Shown piece by piece: positions 10,061 to 17,270 of a stretch of DNA of 19,760 nucleotides (position 1 is the first letter of the stretch; each line of letters begins with the position of its first letter). The notes beneath the pieces are model-generated. The model saw only the letters and a program-made list of their open reading frames with translations, made no database searches and was not told the origin of the DNA. The translations under genes and the position numbers were made by a program. The stretch lies in NCBI GenBank assembly GCA_900618425.1, contig UZAN01043623.1, positions 5,079-24,838 on the forward strand. Direction: 5' to 3'. Source of the stretch: Echinostoma caproni. Its lineage: Eukaryota; Platyhelminthes; Trematoda; Plagiorchiida; Echinostomatidae.

Positions 10061-11520
10061 CCTGATCCAATAGGTACAACTTTATGGTTTCAAACCAACT
10101 AATAATGTAGAAATATTGGAAGAATAAAAAATACATTTCATTAAAAATGTATTGATTGTATTCCATTGAGGCAAGGGATCCGAATACCGGTAAGTATTTC
10201 AGACTACTTTTAGACACTTCATAAACTGACTAGTACAATCGTATGCCCAAGATTTATGGTATTCAGCTTGAATAAAACGTCTAACCCGTACCTAAAGAGT
10301 GAGTAAAATCATTGAATTACATGATTGGATACCTCCAAACCACCGATAATATAGCCAGGTATTGGTGCATTACACAGAGAGGAACAGTGTGCAAAAACAG
10401 AAGGGATTGGTTTTTACCCATCTCCATAATCGGCATTTGTATTTTTCATTTTGGCATCAAACTTGACGAATGGTGCGTTGTGCGTTGTGAGCACAATTGC
10501 GTTGACGGTAAAAGAGATTGAGACTGACAGAAATGGACTAACATGAGACAACGCGAATCTCAAGTGCAACTCCGGGGTTCATTTTGAGACGAACAAGTCT
10601 CGCGGAATTACTGGGATGATTCTGTATCATGTGTTGTGGGTTAGATGCAGCCAACAATAACCAACTCGATTCCAGGGCTGATTTTCAGTGATGTTATAAA
10701 GAGTAGTATACGTATGATTCTTCGGGGCTTGGTTATCTCAAAATGAACTCCCCAAGCTGCAAACGAGATTTGCGTTGGCTTATCCACATCGAGTACCAGT
10801 CTAAGAATGACCGGATAAAAGGATTCCGGATACACATACCTGACGAGTAGCAAGAACCGCGAAACCGGTCGTATGCTTCTGAGAACTTTTGTCTAGTCAT
10901 TCACGTACTACTCATTGTGTTTTCGCTGTTTGAATAGATCATACACTGAAGTGAGCATCTAAAGTTAGGTATCAGTAATTCAAATGAGACCGAATTGTAC
11001 AGCTGTTGAGTAAAGTAACTCTGGCAACACCATGTGCAATTCACTGTTCTATGGCCACTAGAGGTAATCGGAGAGAGTGAACTATGTGGTCGATAACTAG
11101 GGAAAATGAATGTTGTCAACTTGCGAAAAATCGTGGGTATGGTTTTCAATATTACAGACTAGATCATTTTATGGTGGCAATCACCTGATCATGCATTTGG
11201 AGTACACGTTTGAAATCGAATCTCTCTCCAAATGCACTTGGTGATGCTTGCGTCGGCATGCTCGATCGTCATGTTGGTTTACAAGGTCACGTACTCAGCA
11301 ACGGAACCAATTCTACCCAGACTCAGTAGCTTTAGTGTATGTGTGTATGTGTGTGTGCATGCTGTACGACACTTTAGACAGGCGAGTGCTTGACTGTAGA
11401 GTCGGTCTGTAACGGTTGCTGATTGAGAAGAAAGTTGACCTTCATCTTAGCGCGGAGACATGTGTGAGTTAAGTGCCCACGCTAGGTTTGCGTCAGAGAG
11501 GTATTCCAACACCATTGGAA
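10061..11520. other. Unassigned interval
   Basis: No gene is recognised. The longest item is an 83-codon frame on the - strand from 10892 to 10641 (TKVLRSIRPVSRFLLLVRY and onward). It is hydrophobic in places and contains a CGTCAG/GTATGTG donor-like site, but no domain is recognised. A short GT-rich repeat lies at 11336-11360. Confidence 0.45.
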
Positions 11521-11535
11521 TGATTGCAGTAGTAT

Positions 11536-11591
<56 letters not shown>

Positions 11592-11596
11592 AGTAT

Positions 11597-11652
<56 letters not shown>

Positions 11653-11960
11653 TTACACACTGAATTCGAAATATGAATCAAGGATTAGCAATCAAGAACT
11701 AGATCACGTAAGCAGTGGACCACACTGGCACTAGCACGTGAAATCGAGACGCAAGGAAAAGGCCACAGGAATGGTAGTTTGTTTATTGGAAGAAATTAGG
11801 GGGAATAAATAATATGTACAAAGTTGGCTCATTGGTTATCCGGGCTTCTACCAATCGCGTTCCATTATTGCTTGCATCGTTCTACTTCTGTCTAGAACAC
11901 ACGGTCTCTGATTGGCTGATACGATCTCCCTATGGCATGTAGTTGGAAGCAGTGGTACGT
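11521..11960 (+). repeat. Dispersed repeat R3, copy 2, with embedded microsatellite
   Basis: The same repeat as 9685-10060, in the same orientation, about 1.9 kb downstream. The GTA microsatellite at 11528-11651 sits between the ATGATTGYAGTAGT flank and the GAATCAAGGATTAGC flank, which are both present, much closer together, in copy 1. Confidence 0.8.
11528..11651. repeat. (GTA)n microsatellite, about 124 bp
   Basis: Near-perfect GTA/AGT units are interrupted once, at 11591-11597. AGTATTAGTAGT occurs both at 11531 and at 11592, spaced 61 bp apart, so the array may have grown by duplication of a 61-bp block. It encodes poly-Val and poly-Ser in different frames, which are not real proteins. 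Confidence 0.97.
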
Positions 11961-12594
11961 ACGCGCGTTGTAGACGTCACCCGTAAAATTTGATTGATTG
12001 TAGTTGTCCAAAAAGTGTAACGCGTCGCTTTAGAGTACGCGTCATCTCGTAGGCCAGGATCACCACAACCATGCATAGCTTATCGAGCTGCCGGGTGTTA
12101 GCTTAACACAAAACCGTCGATTTTCTTAGGGGCCTAATTTTTTATTTATTCATCTCTGGCATGTGACTGTGGATGACGGAAAGAAAATCTCTTGGGACAA
12201 ATGTATCCCGGAATCAGTTCATAGGAGTGATTACCATAACAGATCGAAATGTACTTAACTTAGTTGCCGAGGTCACGGAACTGATCAAAACCACTCGTGT
12301 GTGTGTGGAGGGGGGGGTGCTTGCGTGCTCACACCGAACTTTACCAGTCACAAACACTCTGTTGAGAAAACCTCCTATCATCAACCATCATACATATTCC
12401 GTAAATGTTCTATTATGTGGCGGTTGATTTGGTCCTGACACGGAACCCTCTTTGTGCGTTCATGGCTTAGAAGCAGAAACCAAAACTTGCACTCAACCTC
12501 ACGCAGTGAACTTTACGATGTACATATTCCACCATACACGGCAATTTGAAGAAGGAACTTGGACTTGAAGGCAACTTGGGCAAGTTTTCACAAT
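11961..12594. other. Unassigned interval, possible R2-like relic
   Basis: On the - strand, 12112 to about 12048 reads AGCTAACACCCGGCAGCTCG followed by a GATCCTGGCCT run. This resembles the tRNA-like part of R2 copy 1 (AGCTAACCCGGTAGCGG, then CATCCTGGGCCT). The match is short and gapped. Nothing else is recognised. Confidence 0.3.
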
Positions 12595-12705
12595 GTTTCC
12601 CATTGTGTTTTGAATGGCAGCCCTTTGGTTGGTCGCCTCCCCCTTCCTGAAAATTGTCTTACTATATTCAATAACGGGAAGAAAACTGAAAAAAATGAAA
12701 AGTAA
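12595..12705 (+). mobile_element. 5'-truncated SINE fragment, same family as 8438-8640
   Basis: Matches the body of the SINE at 8438-8640 but in the opposite orientation. TTGAATGGCAG at 12610-12620 corresponds to 8523-8533 on the other strand, followed by the same CTTCCCCCTTCCTG-type run (CCTCCCCCTTCCTG here) and an A-rich tail to about 12705. The tRNA-like head is not recognisable upstream, so the copy is probably 5'-truncated or its head has diverged. Confidence 0.65.
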
Positions 12706-12829
12706 CACAAGAACGGTGAGGATCATCAACCAGCCGGTATTTGTGTGCTCCACACAAGAATGATGTTTGTGAAAAGAGACTCAACTGTGATTCACATGTA
12801 ATGAGCAAAGCAGAAAATTCGTTTCGTTC

Positions 12830-13220
12830 CACCAGGACGGTGGAAATCATACCCTCATCATTGTTGTTAGGACGGACCGCACAGAACCCATCAAGCCGCT
12901 CACGGAGGCGTGACCACACTGCACGCACGCACGCGCGTTTGACACCCCAGGCTGATCGATTCCGGATTGGACGACCAGGGTGAATCAGATGGCTGTCGTC
13001 CGGTCGACTAATCAGAATGTCAAGGACGCGATCTGATTGGTGCGTCACCAAGTCGTTCGAACACGCCCAATTTACTCCTGTTATATTTGCCTATCGCCCT
13101 GCAGGAGCAATACGATACACTCGAACTGTTGTTCTCCAGGTGTGTACTCTCCTCTGCATCATTGTTGAGGACTAGGCAAGCGGCTATCGTATCGATCGTA
13201 CGTCTGGGAAAGAACATAAC
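12830..13220 (-). repeat. Dispersed repeat R1, copy C (inverted)
   Basis: The reverse complement matches copies A and B through the anchor (13033-13047). It also shares the AAATTGGGCG run, the CGGACGACAGCYATCTGATTC run, the CCGTCCTAACA run and the terminal GTCCTGGTG with copy B. The same interval carries a 127-codon open frame on the - strand. As it falls inside a dispersed repeat and shows no domain, I treat it as incidental. A single N lies just outside, at 13300. Confidence 0.65.
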
Positions 13221-13730
13221 AACTGTAGACCACGAGGAGGTGGGATCAACGTACGCTGTTATGCATGCCTCAAGCTCGACCATCTCATTCCCTGGTTATN
13301 GACGTTTATTTCTCAGCCGTTTGTAACGATTCTTCACGGAATGAGAAAAAGCTGAGATTTCAAAGTCATTCGCGAAAATAGAAAGATTTCATAAAATGGA
13401 AGTTGTAGGTCAGCATTTGACCTTGAAAAAATTGGTGAATTGATGTTCACGTGTACGGTCAATAATATCCACTGCAAATAAAACGTAAATAGTTGTCCAA
13501 TTTCGAAAAGCACAGCCGAAATTCAAAGGCCCCGCTCACTCGGTGCATAATTCTGAGCTGTATGATGAAACCGCATGCTAACTGCTGCAGTGAGTTTAGT
13601 TCTAAAACATGGGTTGCAAGGATTTTGTATGACAATGATCGAACGTCCCAAAATGTGAGTGTCCAATAAAGGACAACTAGATCGCGCTACAATTACTCTG
13701 GTGACTAAGCGGATTGGGGTATTGATTTAC
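13221..13730. other. Unassigned interval
   Basis: AT-richer sequence with one ambiguous base (13300). No gene or repeat is recognised. Confidence 0.5.
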
Positions 13731-13880
13731 CTGTTTCCCCCGAAGGTAACCGAATTCCGTTGATATCAGATTGGTGCCCAAAAGAATAATGTTAAGCATT
13801 GGCACAACGTCTCCCAGTGGTACAAATACAACAAAGCTGATCCCACTGGCATATGACATATTTGATATTCTAACACACGT
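13731..13880 (-). CDS. Candidate internal exon of an unrecognised, possibly membrane, protein
   Basis: On the - strand a 150-bp open segment is bounded by good splice consensus. The upstream side has a nine-T run followed by GAATTCAG, and the downstream side reads AAACAG followed by GTAAAT. The segment is exactly 50 codons with phase 0 at both ends, starting TCVRISNMSYASG. It then gives a strongly hydrophobic stretch, GISFVVFVPLGD and VVPMLNIILLG, which could form a membrane helix or hairpin, before TNLISTEFGYLRGKQ. I do not recognise the family. Support is only splice geometry, open frame and non-random composition. No neighbouring exon is firmly linked, so it could be chance or a pseudogene exon. 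Confidence 0.35.
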
Positions 13881-14149
13881 CTGAATTCACACAGTGTGCC
13901 AAAAAAAAATCACGGTGTAATAATGTTCAAGGAAAGAACAACAAAGGGTGCGATACTGCTAGATTGCCCAGGCCAAGCCAGGGGGATTTTCCTAGGGAAT
14001 TCACAACCGAAGCTTTCGGCGAAACAAAGTCTGACTCTTGAAACAGTGGTGTGGTGTTGTAAAATAGCAATCTATCCGAAACCGATGTCCATTTCATCGG
14101 ATCATACCTCTTTTAGATAGGGTCAAACGTCCAAGGTGCTCAATACACC

Positions 14150-14374
14150 TCAATCCTCAACCAAGTCGGTGACCACTTCCACGACCAGGAACATGTTTGC
14201 GTAGTCCTTACTCCTCCTCTTGGTCGATTTGAAATCCTGGTGAACTGCCAGCGGTTCACCGATCCGGTTATGATCCCGAATCTTAGCTTTTCGTTCTGTC
14301 ACTTTGGTGAGCAAACACCTCCGCCACTGGAATGCAGTGATAAGGGCTTCCTCGGTAGAGGCTATTTGAAACGC
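14150..14374 (-). CDS. Unrecognised open frame, possible exon or repeat-derived
   Basis: An uninterrupted 74-codon frame on the - strand is closed by TGA at 14150-14152 and begins directly after an in-frame TAA. It has no early Met. It reads FQIASTEEALITAFQWRRC, then LLTKVTERKAKIRDHNRIGE, then PLAVHQDFKSTKRRSKDY. The final part is NMFLVVEVVTDLVED. Composition is charged and protein-like rather than low complexity. The AG at the end of AAATAG (just inside the open frame) could be a 3' splice site. No domain is recognised. It may be a terminal exon, a fragment of a mobile-element protein, or chance. Confidence 0.2.
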   Translation of the reverse strand, partial: AFQIASTEEALITAFQWRRCLLTKVTERKAKIRDHNRIGEPLAVHQDFKSTKRRSKDYANMFLVVEVVTDLVED

Positions 14375-14524
14375 TTAGTCATATAGGAGGATTTCGCCAG
14401 GAGTAAGGGAACCAGTAACCAGCCGCAACCCTAGACACCTACTTCCAACCATACGGTCGGTTGAATGCCTTTGCATACGGTGGATTAAATTACGCAATTA
14501 AATGTATGTCCACTGTTTGACTTC

Positions 14525-14544
14525 GTCTCTCTCTCTCTCTCTCT
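14525..14544. repeat. (CT)n dinucleotide repeat
   Basis: About nine CT units. Confidence 0.9.
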
Positions 14545-15484
14545 TACATTTTTGGTTATCATGGCGCGTTCTCATTGAGTGTATTACTGTGAATCACCCA
14601 CAAATAACTTGCTTACAGTTAGTTCCACTACACCGACATATAGAATATAATAAATCGACCGGTCCAAATCTTCTTAGACCGTTTGCGTGCCTCCTTGCAA
14701 GAACCTAAATTTGAATTCAAACCCATTGTCAAATGGTGTAGCTTTTCCCTAAAAGGTGCAATTCGTTTAGGCCGTAATTAGGGACTTGAATGCTCACCCA
14801 CTTACAGTTAATGGAAAAGGATTTAACACTTAAGGAATACAAGTCAATTCAATATTCTTAGTATACATCACATCTCTTGAGGGCCACAATTTTCACGGGA
14901 CCGAATGAAGTTTCGACACATCACATTCTGCTCACATTTGGGTTAAACAATCTACTATGCTGTCCACGTGACCGTTCTTTGTTTCACATATCTGTTCACG
15001 TGACCGCCCGGAATTGAGGCAATTCTCGCTACGCCCACAATGGAATGTAAACTATATTGCATAACTCTATAGTTAAAAAAATAAACACACACACGTGGTC
15101 GAAACGAGTGTGAAGTAGAACATCGAAATTTGATGCTTTCCTAATGGAACAGTGGAGAATATTGATAGTCTGTTTGTGGGCCTCATTTCCTGGTGCAGTA
15201 ATTGATATTTGTCCATCAGGCAGGCTGAGGCATGCCCAGCCGAATCTCCTCTATTAAGTTAATTTGAACTTCAATCCTGGATACGATTTTTACTGCAGTT
15301 GGTGCATTCACATCTCCGGGAGCCATTTTGTGAACCACGAAAACCCATTAATGTGGTTCTATGTAAGATATTATGGGTTACCGCGCTCTTTTTAACACAC
15401 CCTTCTGCACGTTTTCTGTCCCTGATTTCCGGATACTTCAAACTGTCCCCATCCAGTACTCTAGGGAGACGTTTTCGTCCCCTT
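14545..15484. other. Unassigned interval
   Basis: No gene is recognised. A 75-codon - strand frame at 15271-15498 overlaps the end of the candidate exon below in another frame and has no domain. Two CACGTGACCG boxes (14965-14974 and 14997-15006) lie 32 bp apart. Confidence 0.45.
14965..15006. promoter_or_regulatory. Pair of E-box-like CACGTGACCG sites
   Basis: Two copies of CACGTGACCG in the same orientation, 32 bp start to start (about three helical turns). CACGTG is the core bound by bHLH-ZIP factors of the USF/MITF/TFE group. No nearby promoter is defined, so regulatory use is speculative. Confidence 0.15.
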
Positions 15485-15487
15485 AAC

Positions 15488-15665
15488 CTAGGCACCAAGT
15501 GATCGTGACTTTGGCGAACGTGTCACCCTCAAACGATTGGCGGCTTCTTCTTTTAGTGGCCTGAAGACCCTCTTCAGTTTGCACGCAAAACAAACAGATC
15601 CACAATGGATATTGCTGCTTCCCAGTTGCATCGTTTAACTCAATCCACAAACGCATCTGTGAACT
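15488..15665 (-). CDS. Candidate exon, unrecognised product
   Basis: On the - strand a strong 3' splice consensus (AACTTTTGTCTTACAG) opens a frame of about 59 codons. It reads SSQMRLWIELNDATGKQQYP, then LWICLFCVQTEEGLQATKRR, then SRQSFEGDTFAKVTITW. A stop at 15483-15485 is avoided if the CTAG/GTTAAG donor at 15488/15487 is used. An alternative donor, GAGG/GTGACA, would end the exon at 15527. The frame enters in phase 0, like the candidate exon at 13731-13880 on the same strand, so both could belong to one gene, although the link is unproven. Composition is amphipathic and looks like globular protein. I do not recognise the domain. Confidence 0.3.
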
Positions 15666-15876
15666 CTGTAAGACAAAAGTTCTCACATTCTTCATCCTTC
15701 ACAAAGAGAAACCATTTGATTGTACCAAGCACGTGCTGCTGCTGCTGGGGGAAGGACTAGGTGACTATTTCACAATTAGAATTCAAAACAAACTTGATTC
15801 GGTAGGAAAACATCATAACCAGAGAGCAGTTCTTACTCTATTCGTGTTTAAATCAGTAATTTGTCAACGAGTTTGC

Positions 15877-15900
15877 CAGCACATTTATTTAAATGTGCTG
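15877..15900. repeat. 24-bp inverted repeat (11-bp arms)
   Basis: CAGCACATTTA and TAAATGTGCTG are perfect reverse complements separated by TT. The surrounding 110 bp contains four TTTGTC-type runs (TTTGTCA three times, TTTGTCC once). It could be a cruciform, a dimeric protein site or a relic of a small inverted-repeat element. Confidence 0.6.
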
Positions 15901-16319
15901 ACGGCATGACCGTTTGTCAAGTCATTTCTGTGTCAGAAGCCTTTTGTCAGCAATCTGTCCTATGTTCCTGAATTTGTCCTGCGATCTGGATTAACCCTCC
16001 AATTATGGTCGGGTCGATACACTCATTTTCAAAGTTGCATACCTGCGAAAATAAAGCGAAACCTGATTCAATGTCTCGCTAACAGAGCGCAAAATATCTG
16101 CTCGCCGGATACGGTTCATACCGAATTAGAATTCTCGCACCGGGTCTTTCTATACGAAATGGATATCCGGATCGATTTGCGGGTAACATATCAAAACGTC
16201 GGACAAATGAGGGGAAAATGTTTCGAGTAGAAAGGAAACAACATTGATCAGTCAAAATTTCTATGCAGCGAAATTGCGTGTCAAATTCTCATCCAGACAG
16301 ACCCTTAGGCTTCAGCTCA
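15901..16319. other. Unassigned interval
   Basis: Nothing recognised. Confidence 0.5.
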
Positions 16320-16655
16320 AAAACAACGAGCCTCTTTCTGCGATCTTCCCTCACTTCTTCCTGTGTAAGAACGCAGATACTTGATTCAGAGAACTGGTAA
16401 GTATCATTTGGCTTGGTTGTACACTGGAGTGAAAATGCATAACGCAAGCGTGCTACTCACTCAGCCACCGGGCAACTGATTAGACCGGTTCTCGTTTTGC
16501 CCATACAAAATATAACACAGTCCATCTTTGTGAGCTTGCTGCCGAAGTCGCGTCTTACTCTTCTCAACACTAGCCTCCAAGGTAATGACTCGGTTGGAAA
16601 CTTGTACAGCATAATTATTTGCTATACAAGAAGAATGGAGGATTTGGTTTGATTA
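16320..16655 (-). repeat. Dispersed repeat R2, copy 2
   Basis: The right part (16430-16655) aligns with R2 copy 1 at 830-1045, sharing CACTAGCCTC (16568-16577) and the AATGGAGGATTT run. The left part (16370-16435) aligns with 17200-17265. On the - strand, GGTGGCTGAGTGAGTAG at 16473-16457 is an A-box-like sequence matching the A box of copy 1, but the B box is not preserved. Confidence 0.6.
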
Positions 16656-16679
16656 TATGATGAATTCGTCGTGTGGATC

Positions 16680-16812
16680 GATGGATTTGTGCACTGCAGA
16701 TGAGAATCAATCAGTTCGAAACAGCTATCCACTGCTTCAAAGCTTTTCAGCTCACATCTTGTTTACACGATGAATTCATCCTATAATGGATTTTATTGTG
16801 AAAGGAAAAAAG
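16680..16812 (+). mobile_element. Hammerhead SINE, copy 1 (head missing)
   Basis: The body of the same element as copy 2 immediately downstream. It shares GCACTGCWGATGAG, a GAAACWG run and a CACTGCTTC-type segment, and ends in a GATTTTATTGTGAAAGG run matching GATTTTGTGTGAAGG of copy 2. The tRNA-like head is not recognisable; R2 copy 2 sequence lies immediately upstream. Confidence 0.55.
16691..16735 (+). ncRNA. Degenerate hammerhead ribozyme core, copy 1
   Basis: The core reads CAGATGA (16697-16703) where the consensus is CTGATGA. Stem II arms are GAATC/AGTTC with an AATC loop, then GAA (16718-16720), a very short stem III segment, and ATC with the potential cleavage after C16729. Stem I arms GCACTG (16691-16696) and CACTGC (16730-16735) pair except at one C-C. 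The core T-to-A change should inactivate it. Confidence 0.5.
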
Positions 16813-16821
16813 ACCATGCCA

Positions 16822-16894
16822 ATTTGGTTGGCGTAGTGGTAACGCACATGTCTTCCATGCAATAGATCCAGAGTTCAAATCTCGGACGGGACAG
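16822..16894 (+). ncRNA. tRNA-Gly(TCC)-like SINE head
   Basis: Folding by eye gives a perfect D stem (16831-16834 GCGT with 16842-16845 ACGC), a T stem pairing at four of five positions around loop TTCAAAT, and an anticodon loop CTTCCAT with T at position 33 and anticodon TCC (Gly). The acceptor and upper anticodon stems are eroded. The A box is TGGCGTAGTGG (16829-16839) and the B box GAGTTCAAATC (16871-16881). It is a pol III promoter relic and not a functional tRNA. Confidence 0.65.
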
Positions 16895-16901
16895 TGGATA
16901 T

Positions 16902-16946
16902 GCACTGCTGATGAGCTCTAATAAGAGTGAAACTGGAATCTACTGC
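16902..16946 (+). ncRNA. Hammerhead ribozyme-like core, copy 2
   Basis: All consensus core bases are present: CTGATGA (16908-16914) and GAA (16929-16931). Stem II pairs fully (GCTCT/AGAGT, closing pair G-T) with an AATA loop. Stem I arms are GCACTG (16902-16907) and TACTGC (16941-16946), with one C-C mismatch and one G-T wobble. The stem III segment is ACTGGAAT, which should be a minimal hairpin but pairs poorly. The expected cleavage site is after C16940 (ATC). The topology is type I, with stem I open. Activity in this copy is doubtful because of stem III. Confidence 0.6.
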
Positions 16947-17189
16947 TTCCGAGTGTATGGTTGATTCGATGAACTGAAGATTTTGTGTGAAGGTGAAGTC
17001 CGTAGGATAGTCAGCTCAAATGAATCAATATCAATTATCCCACACCACTACTCACAATTAACTGTGAGTTACATGCAAATTTAAAATACGAAACGTGGAA
17101 CAGCTCAGTTTGTTAAGGTGGAATTTTCCGCGGCACTGTTTCCCCGCTCAGATTTTTTAGCCTCTCTTTCATTAAGATCCGAGTGCAAT

Positions 17190-17270
17190 CGGTTGCACGA
17201 GCAGATGCTGGACTCAGAGAGTTTGTGACCATCATCCGGCCTGGTTGCACACACTGGGGTGACAAAGTCA
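17190..17270. repeat. Dispersed repeat R2-associated segment, copy 3
   Basis: Aligns with 16370-16435 through GCAGATRCT, GAYTCAGAGA, an ATCATYYGGC run, TGGTTG and CTGGRGTGA. The two copies are about 830 bp apart, in direct orientation, on either side of the hammerhead-SINE pair. Confidence 0.6.

Larger units (their letters stand above)
16822..17000 (+). mobile_element. Hammerhead SINE, copy 2 (tRNA head plus ribozyme body)
   Basis: A composite short element with a tRNA-Gly-like head (16822-16894), a hammerhead core (16902-16946) and a tail ending in GATTTTGTGTGAAGG (16980-16994). This order, an RNA polymerase III promoter from a tRNA followed by a hammerhead ribozyme, is known for the schistosome Sm-alpha SINE family. 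Its assignment to that family here is inference from architecture and core motifs. Copy 1 lies directly upstream with nearly the same tail, so the two bodies form a head-to-tail pair. Confidence 0.6.

Noticed and set aside
11460..11663. Open frame rich in Val and Ser
   Set aside because: Produced entirely by the GTA microsatellite read in two frames; not a protein.
12668..13051. 127-codon open frame on the - strand, among the longest in the window
   Set aside because: Lies mostly within inverted R1 copy C, has no domain, and the other R1 copies do not keep the frame open.
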